A stretch of 64,000 bases of DNA from Nocardia testacea NBRC 100365 (GTDB taxonomy: Bacteria > Actinomycetota > Actinomycetes > Mycobacteriales > Mycobacteriaceae), in the NCBI RefSeq assembly GCF_000308775.1, contig NZ_BAGJ01000082.1:17368-81367 (forward strand). Reading direction: 5' to 3'. The translations under genes were made by a program, and so were the position numbers. Shown piece by piece: positions 52,662-61,584 of this stretch. Within the stretch, counting starts at the first letter, position 1; each line of letters starts with the position of its first letter. Under the pieces are notes generated by a model that made no database searches, was not told the DNA's origin, and saw only the letters and a program-made list of their open reading frames with translations.

Positions 52662-54059
52662 TCAGCGGTGCCCGGGTACCCGCTTCTCCCTCCATCGGGG
52701 TTCGGCGCGACCGTAGCCCGGCGCGGGGAACGGGTAGTCCGGATATTCGGCCAGGGCCGGCGCTGCGCCGGCAACCCGTCCATGGGTCACACTGTTGCCG
52801 ACGCCGGGCACCGCCGGCGCCGCATGCTCGGGTGTGCGGCCTCGTTGGGAGAGCAACCAGGTCGCGGTGCGGGCCAGTGATACCCGCACGTCCCGGCCGC
52901 GGCCATCGCCCACGCGGCCCGTGAGCGCGTCGACTATGCCGGCCGCGAGCAGGTAGCCCGAGGCGTGGTCCAGTGCCTGCGCGGGCAGCGCGCCGGGCAC
53001 CGCGGACGCTCCCTCGATCACCGCGATCCCGGTCGCAGCCTGCACGATGCTGTCGAAACCGCGCCGGCCCGCCCACGGCCCGGTGAAACCCCAGGCGCTC
53101 ACCCGGGCATGTACGAGCCCCGGCCGTCCGGTGAGGCCGAGCCGCTCCAGCGCGCCCGGTCGATAGCCGGTCACCAGCACGTCGGCGGAGTCGAGCAGCG
53201 CCTCCCACGTCGCGGCGGACGACCGCAGGTCGAGCAGAGTCGAATATTTGCCCTGGCAGGTATCGGTGTACTGCCAGGGGATCTCCGGCAGCCCGGGCGG
53301 GTCCACCCGCAGTACTTCGGCGCCGAGCAGCGCCAGCGCCCGGGTGGCCACCGGGCCGGCGATCACCCGGGTCAGGTCCAGTACCCGCACGCCCTGTAGC
53401 GGCTGGTACGGGGTCCCCGATATCGGCAGCGTGTACCGCCGCCGGTCGCTGCGTTCCACCAGCGCGACCAGCGGGCCGGCGCCGGCCGCCGCGGCCTGCG
53501 GCTCTGCCCGCCACTGTGCTTCGTCGCGTACCCGGGCCACGATCGCGCCCCGGGCCGCGGCCAGTTCTTCCAGGTCGGCGGCGCGGATCATAGCCATCTG
53601 GACTTCGGCCGGTTCACGCGGCGCGTCCGGGGGGAGTTCGAGTGCGGACAGCAGCCGGGCGCGGTGATGTGGATAGTTGGCATGGGTCCGCACCCAGCCG
53701 TCGAAGGTGGGAAAGAAGCCGGACAGGTCGGCGAATCCTTCGACGGGGGCATCGTCGATCCGCAACAACCGGTCACTGGAGAAGGACGCCGCGATACGTT
53801 CGGGGTTCAGCCGATGCCGGATCGGTGTGGTTCCAGTGGCGCGGCGGTACCGGTCGGCGGCCGCGACGAACGCCTGGACCGATCCCGCGGCCAGCCCCCA
53901 CACCGGAAGGGTGGCGGCGAGGTACTGCCCGGGGTCGGGCCAGTTCACCGGGCCCGAGCCGCCGACGCCTGCCCCGTCTTCGTAATCACGGACCAGCCGT
54001 GCGCCCACGTCCACCGCACCGACAGTACTGGGCCGCGAGCCCGGAGAACGCCCGGTCAT
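52662..54059 (-). CDS. Family III CoA transferase (CaiB/BaiF)
   Basis: The protein has 465 residues. The core matches family III CoA transferases: VLDLTRVIAGPVATRALALL, GAEVLRVDPP, the CoA-site region YSTLLDLRS, GFTGPWAGRRGFD and the probable catalytic Asp in QALDHASGYLLAAG. The first 210 residues are an extra partial domain with no clear motif, as in some actinobacterial members. Family members move CoA between carboxylic acids by a ping-pong mechanism with an aspartyl intermediate. The acyl substrate is unknown. It is transcribed after the DUF2784 gene on the same strand. Confidence 0.87.
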   Translation of the reverse strand: MTGRSPGSRPSTVGAVDVGARLVRDYEDGAGVGGSGPVNWPDPGQYLAATLPVWGLAAGSVQAFVAAADRYRRATGTTPIRHRLNPERIAASFSSDRLLRIDDAPVEGFADLSGFFPTFDGWVRTHANYPHHRARLLSALELPPDAPREPAEVQMAMIRAADLEELAAARGAIVARVRDEAQWRAEPQAAAAGAGPLVALVERSDRRRYTLPISGTPYQPLQGVRVLDLTRVIAGPVATRALALLGAEVLRVDPPGLPEIPWQYTDTCQGKYSTLLDLRSSAATWEALLDSADVLVTGYRPGALERLGLTGRPGLVHARVSAWGFTGPWAGRRGFDSIVQAATGIAVIEGASAVPGALPAQALDHASGYLLAAGIVDALTGRVGDGRGRDVRVSLARTATWLLSQRGRTPEHAAPAVPGVGNSVTHGRVAGAAPALAEYPDYPFPAPGYGRAEPRWREKRVPGHR

Positions 54060-54105
54060 CCGATGGCACAGCGATTTTCATCACACCGTCACCGGCGGGC
54101 GCGGC

Positions 54106-54489
54106 TCAGCCGGCGACCCGTGCGCTCGGTCCGTGCGGACGGCGGGCGCGCCACCACAGCCCGGCCCACGACACCAGCACACCGGCCGCCACCAGCAACT
54201 GCACTTCGGTGAGCATGCTCTCCGGGTAGACCACCCCGGTCAGGTAGTGGTCGATGAAGCCCTCCGCCGGCAACCCCGACACCCCGGCACGGTGCCGCGC
54301 CCAGTTCTCCGCATACGTGAGCGGGCAGTCGTAGCCGACCAGCACCGTGCCGAAACCCCAGGCCGCGGCGGCCCCGTGCAACCAGATCGTGCGGGGGAAA
54401 CGCCACGCCAGGAAGCCGCCCGCCACCACGTAGCCGATGAACAGCAGATGCAGGGCAGCGACCATATCCGCGATCACCCGATACCACAC
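54106..54489 (-). CDS. DUF2784 membrane protein
   Basis: The protein has 127 residues, GTG start at 54489. Three or four hydrophobic segments are visible. ADMVAALHLLFIGYVVAGG, LHGAAAAWG, CPLTYAENWAR and HYLTGVVYP match DUF2784, a small integral membrane family of unknown role found across bacteria. It lies just upstream of the CoA transferase, 46 bp apart on the same strand. Confidence 0.88.
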   Translation of the reverse strand: MWYRVIADMVAALHLLFIGYVVAGGFLAWRFPRTIWLHGAAAAWGFGTVLVGYDCPLTYAENWARHRAGVSGLPAEGFIDHYLTGVVYPESMLTEVQLLVAAGVLVSWAGLWWRARRPHGPSARVAG

Positions 54490-54529
54490 CCTTCCAGGGT
54501 ATGTCCTCGGATGCGTTACGGCACCGGGT

Positions 54530-55960
54530 TTACCACGGCGAGGGACGGTAGTCCTTGAGGAAGCAGCCGTAGAGGTCTTCGCCCGCTTCGCCGCGCACGA
54601 TCGGGTCGTAGACCCGGGCCGCGCCGTCCACCAGGTCCAGCGGGGCGTGGAACCCCTCGTCGGCGAGCCTGATCTTGGTGTAATGCGGTCGCTCGTCGGT
54701 GATCCAGCCGGTGTCCACCGCGGTCATCAGGATGCCGTCGGTTTCGAGCATTTCCTTCGCGCTGGTTCGGGTCAGCATGTTCAGCGCCGCTTTCGCCATA
54801 TTGGTGTGCGGATGCCCGGGCCCCTTGTAGCCGCGGGAGAACTGGCCTTCCATCGCCGAGACGTTCACCACGTACTTCCGGCGTGCGGCCGCCGCGGCCA
54901 GTGCCGGTCGCAACCGGGACACGAGGATGAACGGGGCGACCGAATTGCACAGCTGCACTTCCAGCAGTTCGGTGGGGTCCACCTCGCCCACGGTGTGCAC
55001 CCAGCTGTTGGTGTGGGCGAGATCGGGCACCAGGCCCCCGGCATCGATCGCCACGCCGCGGGCGATGCGTTCGGGTGTGGCCGACCCGGCCACCAGCGCC
55101 AGCTCGGCCACGTCGGCAGCCGCCAAGGTGGGAGTCAGCGAGGCGGTCAGCGCGGTCGGATGGGCGCGGGTCGTCTGCCCGAAGGTCACCTTCTCGGGCA
55201 ACTCGCCGGAGGGCAGCGGTCCGTCCTCGGCGGCGGCCAGGGCACTGTAGGCGCCGGGAGAGCGGCGTACGGTCTGCGCGGCGTTGTTGATGAGGATATC
55301 GAGCGGGCCCTGGGCCGCGACATCGTCGGCGAGCGCCACCACCTGGGCCGGATCCCGCAGATCGATTCCGACGATACGCAGCCGGTGCAGCCAGTCGGCG
55401 CTGTCGGGCCGGGCGGCGAAGCGGCGGATCGCGTCGTTGGGAAAGCGGGTGGTGATGGTCGTATGCGCGCCGTCGCGCAGCAGCCGCAGCGCGATGTACA
55501 TCCCGATCTTGGCCCGGCCGCCGGTGAGCAGCGCGCGCCGGCCGGTCAGGTCGGTGCGGGCCTCGCGGCGACCGTGGCTCATGGCCGCGCAGTCGGGGCA
55601 CAACTGGTGGTAGAACGCGTCGACGCGGGTGTACTTCTCCTTGCAGATGTAGCAGCCGCGAGGGCGCAGGAGCGTGCCGGCCGAGGCGCCGGTGGTGCTG
55701 GAGCTGATCGGGATACCCGCGGTCTCGTCGTCGATCCGGTTCGGTGAACCGGTGGCCGTGGCGGCGACCACCGCGCGGTCGGCGGCGAGTTTCGCCTGCC
55801 GGGCGGCGGTGCGCCGCTGCCGTTTGAGTTCTTTGAACATCCGGCCGACCGCGCGCTGCACGGTGGTCGAATCCGGATGGCCGGGATCCAGCTGTCCTGC
55901 CTGGTCGAGAACGCGCAAACAGGTGGCGAGGTCGTTCGGGTCGATACTGGGCGCGGCCAT
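54530..55960 (-). CDS. SDR-like oxidoreductase with N-terminal zinc ribbon
   Basis: The protein has 476 residues from ATG-55960; AAGGAA lies rather far upstream. Residues 1-100 are helical and basic. A four-cysteine zinc ribbon follows (C103, C106, C121, C124). The SDR part starts at about 137 with GGRAKIGMYIALRL, a variant of the TGxxxGxG loop. It keeps NNAAQT, a Ser in NVSAME and a Lys in HTNMAK, but Thr replaces the catalytic Tyr four residues before that Lys. A poorly characterised family of this build occurs in actinobacteria and proteobacteria. The missing Tyr suggests altered chemistry or a binding role. Confidence 0.82.
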   Translation of the reverse strand: MAAPSIDPNDLATCLRVLDQAGQLDPGHPDSTTVQRAVGRMFKELKRQRRTAARQAKLAADRAVVAATATGSPNRIDDETAGIPISSSTTGASAGTLLRPRGCYICKEKYTRVDAFYHQLCPDCAAMSHGRREARTDLTGRRALLTGGRAKIGMYIALRLLRDGAHTTITTRFPNDAIRRFAARPDSADWLHRLRIVGIDLRDPAQVVALADDVAAQGPLDILINNAAQTVRRSPGAYSALAAAEDGPLPSGELPEKVTFGQTTRAHPTALTASLTPTLAAADVAELALVAGSATPERIARGVAIDAGGLVPDLAHTNSWVHTVGEVDPTELLEVQLCNSVAPFILVSRLRPALAAAAARRKYVVNVSAMEGQFSRGYKGPGHPHTNMAKAALNMLTRTSAKEMLETDGILMTAVDTGWITDERPHYTKIRLADEGFHAPLDLVDGAARVYDPIVRGEAGEDLYGCFLKDYRPSPW

Positions 55961-56191
55961 CGGTGCGGAGGAATTCCTTCGTGAGCTGGGGAAGCGTGCG
56001 CACCATTGTGGCAAAACTGCTGGAGTGTGAGCAGAGCCGGGCCGCCGGGATCACCGGGCGCCGGCTCCGGCCGCTTCGCCACAAGTGGGAACGCACCTCG
56101 TTGACATCGCGCCAATAGTGCGGGAAAGTCGTTGCCGGACGATCCGGCGCGTCGGCGCCGGGCTGGGTTTTCACGAACAGAGGACGCGGAT

Positions 56192-57337
56192 ATGGCACGC
56201 CCCGCATGGAGCGACGACGAGGTCGAGGCGGTACGGGAACTCGCGCGCAACTACTTCGAGAAGGAAGTGGTGCCGCATGAGGAGAAGTTCATCGAGCAGG
56301 GCCATCCGGACAAGGAACTCTACCGCCGCGCCGGTGAACTCGGTCTGCTGTGCCCCGCGGTCCCGGAGGAATTCGGTGGTGGGGGCGGCAGCTTCGCCCA
56401 CGAGGCCGCGATCATCGAGGAACAGGTGCGCGCCGGTGACGGGGCCCTCGGAATCCCGGTCCACAGTTCGATCATCGCGCCCTATCTGGCCGAATTCGGC
56501 TCCGAGGAGCTGAAGAAGCGGATTCTGCCCAAGGCGAGCAGTGGCGAGATGGTGCTGTCCATCGGGATGACCGAGCCGGGCACCGGATCGGATCTGCAGG
56601 CGATCAAGACCCGGGCCGTCCGCGAGGGCGACGAGTACGTCATCACCGGTTCGAAGATCTTCATCTCCAACGGCTGGCTCTGTGACGGCATCATCATCGC
56701 CGCCAAAACCGACCCGGAGAAGGGCGCGGCCGGTGTCTCGCTGCTCTTCGCCGAAGTCGGCGACGACACCCCCGGCTTCACCCGCGGCCGCATCCTGTCC
56801 AAGATCGGCGGCAAGGGGCAGGACACCGCCGAACTGTTCTTCGACGGATTGCGGGTTCCCGCGGCGAACCTGCTCGGTGGCACCGAGGGCCAGGGCTTCT
56901 ACCAGATGATGCAGCTGCTCGCCCAGGAACGGCTGGTCACCGCCATCATGGCGGTGGCGATGATGGAACGCGCGGTCGAACTGACCGTCGAATACACCAA
57001 GGGCCGGGAGGCCTTCGGCAAACCGCTGTTCGCCATGCAGAACACCAGGTTCGAACTGGCCGAATGCGCGACCATCGCCCGGACCAACCGGGTCTTCCTC
57101 GACGACTGCATCAGCCGGCACCTGCGCGGGGAACTCGATATCCAGTCGGCCGCCATGTCGAAGTACTGGTCCACCGATCAACTCGGTGTGGTCGTGGACC
57201 GTTGCCTGCAGCTCTTCGGCGGCTACGGGTATATGACCGAGTACCCGATCTCTCAGCTGTACACGGGTGCCCGGGTGCTGCGCATCCTCGCCGGCAGCAA
57301 CGAAGTGATGAAGGACCTCATCGCGCGTGGACTCTGA
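56192..57337 (+). CDS. Acyl-CoA dehydrogenase (isovaleryl/long-chain type)
   Basis: The protein has 381 residues; ATG-56192 follows AGAGGACG. It has the standard fold with IGMTEPGTGSD and KIFISNGWL at the FAD site, GREAFGKPLFAMQNTRF and LQLFGGYGY. The C-terminal LAGSNEVMKDLI lacks the medium-chain-type Glu. The candidate catalytic base is Glu246 in LAQERLV, as in isovaleryl- and long-chain enzymes. It performs alpha,beta-dehydrogenation of an acyl-CoA and passes electrons to ETF. The next gene, a TetR regulator, overlaps it by 11 bp and is probably co-transcribed. Confidence 0.92.
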   Translation: MARPAWSDDEVEAVRELARNYFEKEVVPHEEKFIEQGHPDKELYRRAGELGLLCPAVPEEFGGGGGSFAHEAAIIEEQVRAGDGALGIPVHSSIIAPYLAEFGSEELKKRILPKASSGEMVLSIGMTEPGTGSDLQAIKTRAVREGDEYVITGSKIFISNGWLCDGIIIAAKTDPEKGAAGVSLLFAEVGDDTPGFTRGRILSKIGGKGQDTAELFFDGLRVPAANLLGGTEGQGFYQMMQLLAQERLVTAIMAVAMMERAVELTVEYTKGREAFGKPLFAMQNTRFELAECATIARTNRVFLDDCISRHLRGELDIQSAAMSKYWSTDQLGVVVDRCLQLFGGYGYMTEYPISQLYTGARVLRILAGSNEVMKDLIARGL

Positions 57338-58031
57338 CCTCGAACCGCCGGCCGCCGCCGTCACCGCCGCCGCGCCCGGCCCGGGCGGGGTCGGCGGGAG
57401 CGGCGGGAGCGGCACGGATGAGCAACCTCGGCGGCGCCGGCTCGAGCCCGACGAGCGCCGCGCCCAGATCCTCGCCAAGGCCATCGAGATGTTCGGCGAA
57501 CGTCCGTACGCGGCGGTGTCCACTGCTGAGCTCGCGCAGCGCGCCGGTGTGGCCCGCGGCCTGATCAACCACTATTTCGGCAACAAACGCGACCTCTATC
57601 TCGCGGTCGTCCGCCGGATGGTGACCCTGCCGCGCGCCGACGAGCTGGCCGTGCCCACGGGCACCACCCGGGAGCGGGTCGAGGCCAGTGTGCGCTGGTT
57701 GCTGGACACGATCTCCGAACACGGCAACACCTGGGTGAAGGTGACCAGCCACGAGGGGGTCGGTGACGACCCGGAAGTGCAGCAGATACTCGACGCGGCC
57801 GACGACGCGGCCGCGCAGCGGCTGCTGGTGATGATCGGTCTGGCCGACGGTGCGGCGTCGGAAGAGCCGCGACGAGCGATGGTCCGCGCCTACGGCGGCC
57901 TGGTGAAGGTCGCCGGCCGGGAATGGCTGACCCGCGGCACCATGACCCGCGAACAGGTCCACGCGCTCCTGGTGGACATGCTGAACACCCTGGTCACCGA
58001 ATCGCTACCACGCGTGCGACGAGGGGGCTGA
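57327..58031 (+). CDS. TetR-family regulator overlapping the acyl-CoA dehydrogenase gene
   Basis: The protein has 234 residues from GTG-57327, starting inside the end of the dehydrogenase gene. The first 35 residues are Pro/Gly/Ala-rich and may be disordered; later starts are possible. The HTH is at about 40-85 (ILAKAIEMFGE, STAELAQRAGVARGLINHYF). The C-terminal ligand domain is typical of TetR proteins controlling fatty-acid genes. The overlap suggests translational coupling and regulation of the dehydrogenase by this protein. Confidence 0.9.
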   Translation: MDSDLEPPAAAVTAAAPGPGGVGGSGGSGTDEQPRRRRLEPDERRAQILAKAIEMFGERPYAAVSTAELAQRAGVARGLINHYFGNKRDLYLAVVRRMVTLPRADELAVPTGTTRERVEASVRWLLDTISEHGNTWVKVTSHEGVGDDPEVQQILDAADDAAAQRLLVMIGLADGAASEEPRRAMVRAYGGLVKVAGREWLTRGTMTREQVHALLVDMLNTLVTESLPRVRRGG

Positions 58032-58041
58032 GCAACTGTGG

Positions 58042-58064
58042 CCCGGCCCAGCGGAGCGGCCGGG
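58042..58064 (+). terminator. Candidate terminator after the TetR gene
   Basis: CCCGGCC (58042-58048) pairs with GGCCGGG (58058-58064) around a 9-nt loop, followed by TGTTT. It lies 11 bp after the TetR stop. Confidence 0.55.
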
Positions 58065-58206
58065 TGTTTCGGATGGTGCCGGCCGAAGCGAGCCCGCGGA
58101 CAGGGGGATTTACCGGGACCACCGGCGGGTCGCGGCTTATTCTTTCGGGTGCCGGGCGCAGTCCACTGCTCCAGGATGCGCCGACGGCGGCTCGAAGGGA
58201 TCGGTC

Positions 58207-58962
58207 ATGGCATATACACAGCGCTGGGCGGGTGAGCGCTGGCCGGAAGTCCCGCCGGACCGCGACCAGGAACCACCGCGTAGCGGGCGGCGGGGCGACG
58301 ACTACGACGACTGGTCCGAGGAGCCCCCTCGCTACGACGAGCGTCCGATCGTCAATCCCTACGCGATCGTCGCACTGGTGGCTGCCCTCGTCCTGGTCTT
58401 CCCGGTGGCGATCGTTTTCGGGTTCATCGCGTTCGGGCATCCGCGCGGCCGTTTCATGGCCGTGACCGCCATAGTGCTCGGCGTCGGCGAAGTGGCGCTA
58501 CTGGCGGCACTGATCCTGCTGCCGCGGGAGACGCCCGGCGTGTTGTCCCGGGTCGGCGCCGCGATGGACGAGGCGACCGGCGGACCGCGGCCTACCGAGC
58601 CCCCCGCCCCGGCTGTCTCCGGGACCTCCGAAAGTGCACCGACCTCCTCACCCGGCCGGAGCGCGACGGCGGAACCCTCGGTCCCGGCGAGCGGATCCAC
58701 TGTGACCCCGCCGGCCGCGGAGGTCGACACCGCCTGTCCCGAACCGGCGCTGCTCGGTGTCGCCACCGGCGGCGACACCCTGCTGTGCCTCACCGACTCG
58801 GCGTCGGTCACCGGCTATCAGTGGTCGGGCCCCTACCGGGTGGCCGAGACCGTCCGGTCAGCGGATACGAGCTGTACGGGCACGGGCACGGGCACCGCGC
58901 GCACCGCCGCGGGGTACGCCCTGGTCTGCGAAAACGGGGTCTGGACGTTCTGGACCTCCTGA
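58207..58962 (+). CDS. DUF4190-type membrane protein with extracellular Cys-containing tail
   Basis: The protein has 251 residues; the ATG follows AAGGGATC. An acidic, Arg-rich cytosolic start (1-48) precedes two hydrophobic helices (about 50-75 and 82-105) separated by GHPRGRF, the DUF4190 pattern. A Pro/Ser/Thr-rich linker (about 120-175) leads to a small extracytoplasmic domain with four cysteines that could form two disulfides. The function is unknown; an envelope role is likely. It converges on the Prim-PolC gene. Confidence 0.83.
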   Translation: MAYTQRWAGERWPEVPPDRDQEPPRSGRRGDDYDDWSEEPPRYDERPIVNPYAIVALVAALVLVFPVAIVFGFIAFGHPRGRFMAVTAIVLGVGEVALLAALILLPRETPGVLSRVGAAMDEATGGPRPTEPPAPAVSGTSESAPTSSPGRSATAEPSVPASGSTVTPPAAEVDTACPEPALLGVATGGDTLLCLTDSASVTGYQWSGPYRVAETVRSADTSCTGTGTGTARTAAGYALVCENGVWTFWTS

Positions 58963-58975
58963 GCCGGGCCCGGCC

Positions 58976-59986
58976 TCAGCCGTCCGTCGCGGGTTTACGA
59001 GCGCGGCTGGGCTGTACCCGCGGCGGCTCGTTCGGCATCTTCGGGTACTGCGGCGGCCACGGCGCGTCCATGAGACCGGAGGCGAGGTCGCGTTCGGACA
59101 TCCGCAGCAGCGGTTCGATGCTCTGCGGTGGGCGGTGCTCCCAGGGATCGCCGGACTCGGCGAGCCGGGCCGGTACCGTCGCGATCGTCAGGTCCTCGGG
59201 GATCACGGTGTCGAGTTCTTCCCAGGTCAGCGGGGTGGATACCGGTGCACCGACCTTGGGTCGCACGCACCAGGCGCCGAATACGGTTTTGTGTGGCGCG
59301 TTCTGGTTGTAGTCGACGAAAACCCGGCGGCCGCGTTCCTCTTTCCACCAGTGCGCCGTGATGTCGTCGGGGTGGCGGCGTTCCAGCTCCCGCGCCAGGG
59401 CCACGGCCGCGGCGCGGACCTCGTACCCGTCCCAGCGGGGTTCCAGCGCGATGTAGAGGTGCAGGCCGCGCGACCCGGAGGTTTTCACCCACGTCTCGAT
59501 ACCGAGCTCGCCGCACAGCTCCCGGGTCCGGACGGCCGCGGTCCGCAGTTCGTCGAAACCGATACCGGGGGAGGGATCGAGGTCGATCCGGAGCTGGTCG
59601 GCGACCCGCAGATCAGGCACGGTGTTGGGCCAGACGTGGAAGCCGAGGCAACCCTGGTTCACCGCCCACAGCACATGGGCCAGATCGTGTGCCACCAGCG
59701 CGTCGCTGGTGGTGCCGTTCGGGGTGGTGACCTCGACCGTGCGCAACCAGTCCGGGGCGGATTTCGGCACCCGCTTCTGGAACCAGGACTTCCCGGACGC
59801 GCCGTCCGGGTATCGCTCCAGCAACAGCGGCCGCCCGCCGTTGACCCGGAGAAAGGGTTCGGCGACGCTCTCGTAGTAGCGCACCAGATCCAATTTGGTT
59901 TCGCCCCGGCGCGAGAAGTACACCTTCGCGGGGTTGGTGATGGTGAGCACTCGGCCGGCGGCCTCGATTTCCACCGCGTCGCTCAT
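58976..59986 (-). CDS. Prim-PolC-type LigD-like DNA/RNA polymerase
   Basis: The protein has 336 residues. ATG-59986 overlaps the ligC stop as ATGA, a sign of translational coupling. The LigD polymerase-type (archaeo-eukaryotic primase) fold has the metal site LRIDLDPSPG, KTSGSRGLHLYI with the nucleotide-binding Ser/His, and VFVDYNQNAPHKT. Length and partner match mycobacterial Prim-PolC (Rv3730c), which fills short gaps with ribonucleotides and works with LigC in excision repair. A LigD-type NHEJ polymerase is the alternative, but there is no ligase domain or Ku gene here. Confidence 0.88.
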   Translation of the reverse strand: MSDAVEIEAAGRVLTITNPAKVYFSRRGETKLDLVRYYESVAEPFLRVNGGRPLLLERYPDGASGKSWFQKRVPKSAPDWLRTVEVTTPNGTTSDALVAHDLAHVLWAVNQGCLGFHVWPNTVPDLRVADQLRIDLDPSPGIGFDELRTAAVRTRELCGELGIETWVKTSGSRGLHLYIALEPRWDGYEVRAAAVALARELERRHPDDITAHWWKEERGRRVFVDYNQNAPHKTVFGAWCVRPKVGAPVSTPLTWEELDTVIPEDLTIATVPARLAESGDPWEHRPPQSIEPLLRMSERDLASGLMDAPWPPQYPKMPNEPPRVQPSRARKPATDG

Positions 59987-61068
59987 TTCGCCACCGCCGT
60001 CCCGAAGATCTCGCGCAACTCGGCGGGCGCGGCCTCTTCGAGCTGTGCGTAGGTACACGACTCGGGGGTGCGGTCGGGACGGAACCGGACCAGCCGTCCG
60101 CCGTGGCGGAACCGGCCGGACTGGAGATGCTCGTATCTGACCTCGGCCACCAGTTCGGCGCGCAGCGGCTCCCAGGACAGGTCCTTACCACCGCTCCAGC
60201 GACTGACCCCGCCGGGCATGGAGCCACCGGACTCGGCCTGGGCCACGGCGTCGGCCCATTCCCGCCACGGATGGTCCGCCAGCGCGTTCTCCCGGTACGG
60301 AGCGAGTTCGCCGATCAACTCGGTGCGCCGCGCGGCGGTGAAACTGCTCGCCACCCCCACATGGTGCAGCCGGCCCTCGTCGTCGTACAGGCCGAGCAGC
60401 AGCGAACCCACGCCCTGACCGTCCTTGTGCCAGCGGAAACCCGCCACCACGCAATCGGCGGTGCGTTCGTGCTTGACCTTGAGCATCACCCGCTTGTTCT
60501 GCTGATACGGCTGATCATCGGCTTTGACCATCACCCCGTCGAAGCCCGCACCCTCGAACCGGGTGAACCAGTCGCGGGCGACCGCCGGATCTCCGGTGAG
60601 CGGGGTCAGCTGTACCCGGCCGGGCTCGGTCCGCAGGATGGTTTCGAGCAACCGGCGGCGTTCGGCGAACGGTGCCCCGGTCAGATCGCGGTCGTCGAGG
60701 GCGAGCAGGTCGAAGGCCACGAAACTCGCCGGCGTCTCCACCGACAGTTTGGCCACCCGCGACGCCGCCGGGTGCAGCCGCTGCTGCAGCACATCGAAAT
60801 CGAGTCCGTGTTCGGTGACCACGACGATTTCCCCGTCCACGACGCACCGATCCGGCAGCGCGCCGCGCAGCAATTCGGCGACCTCGGGAAAGTATCTGGT
60901 GAGAGGCCGATCGTTGCGGGACCCCAACTCCACATCCGCGCCGTCGCGGAACACCACGCAGCGGAACCCGTCCCATTTGGGCTCGTAGCTCAGGCCCGGC
61001 CCCGGCGGTATGCCGGGGGCGGATTTGGCCAGCATGGGCCGGACGGGCGGCATAACCGGTAGGTCCAC
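59983..61068 (-). CDS. ligC: ATP-dependent DNA ligase LigC
   Basis: The protein has 361 residues; GTG-61068 follows GAGGAGG. It has the nucleotidyltransferase motif I EPKWDGFR with the adenylated Lys31, GSRND (motif Ia/III region), VVDGEIV (motif III), FDGVMVKA (motif IV) and MLKVKHER (motif V), then an OB domain. The size matches stand-alone mycobacterial LigC (about 358 residues). The 4-bp overlap with the Prim-PolC gene indicates one operon and a joint repair task: gap filling then sealing. The cold-shock-domain gene lies 106 bp upstream. Confidence 0.92.
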   Translation of the reverse strand: MDLPVMPPVRPMLAKSAPGIPPGPGLSYEPKWDGFRCVVFRDGADVELGSRNDRPLTRYFPEVAELLRGALPDRCVVDGEIVVVTEHGLDFDVLQQRLHPAASRVAKLSVETPASFVAFDLLALDDRDLTGAPFAERRRLLETILRTEPGRVQLTPLTGDPAVARDWFTRFEGAGFDGVMVKADDQPYQQNKRVMLKVKHERTADCVVAGFRWHKDGQGVGSLLLGLYDDEGRLHHVGVASSFTAARRTELIGELAPYRENALADHPWREWADAVAQAESGGSMPGGVSRWSGGKDLSWEPLRAELVAEVRYEHLQSGRFRHGGRLVRFRPDRTPESCTYAQLEEAAPAELREIFGTAVAK

Positions 61069-61174
61069 GCGATCCTCCTCGGGTCGATCCTCACCGGTAT
61101 CGACGCCGCGGCCGGCGCCGAATCATCGCCCCCGATGATAGGAGTTCGAACCGACAGATCCCCGGATCCGGCCG

Positions 61175-61555
61175 TCAGCCGTCGACCCAGCCCTGTTCGA
61201 TCGCGAAATCGGTGAGCCGCTGCCGGATGGCCACGATCTCCCCGGCGGTCAGCGCCGGGGAGGCCTCCAGGAGGAGTTCGGTGACCAGCCGGGTGTGTTC
61301 CTCGGCGGTGAGCCGGCCGCCCTCGGCAACCGGTTTGGGTCGCGCGTGCTGGCCGCGCGGGGACCTGAGGTTGATCGCCTTGGGGCCCCGGTCGCCCTCG
61401 GTGACATCGAATTCGAACACCCGGCCCTGCCGGAGTTCGTCCTCACCCAGGCCGATATCGTTGACGTGGACGAACACGTCGGGTCCACCGTCCTCGGGCC
61501 GGATGAAACCGAAGCCCCGTGATCCGTCGAACGACACCAATTTCCCGCTGGCCAC
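61175..61555 (-). CDS. Cold-shock-domain protein with C-terminal extension
   Basis: The protein has 126 residues. GTG-61555 lies 7 nt after GAGGAG; the preceding GTG is too close. Residues 1-65 are a cold-shock OB fold with the RNA/ssDNA-binding motifs SRGFGFI and VFVHVNDI. The C-terminal 55 residues form helices (LTAEEHTRLVTELLLEAS, AIRQRLTDFAIEQGW) not found in standard 67-residue CspA proteins. It may act as an RNA chaperone; the extra domain may provide partners. It lies 29 bp after flotillin and before ligC. Confidence 0.88.
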   Translation of the reverse strand: MASGKLVSFDGSRGFGFIRPEDGGPDVFVHVNDIGLGEDELRQGRVFEFDVTEGDRGPKAINLRSPRGQHARPKPVAEGGRLTAEEHTRLVTELLLEASPALTAGEIVAIRQRLTDFAIEQGWVDG

Positions 61556-61584
61556 CACACCGCTCCTCGCCGCAGTTCTGCCGG

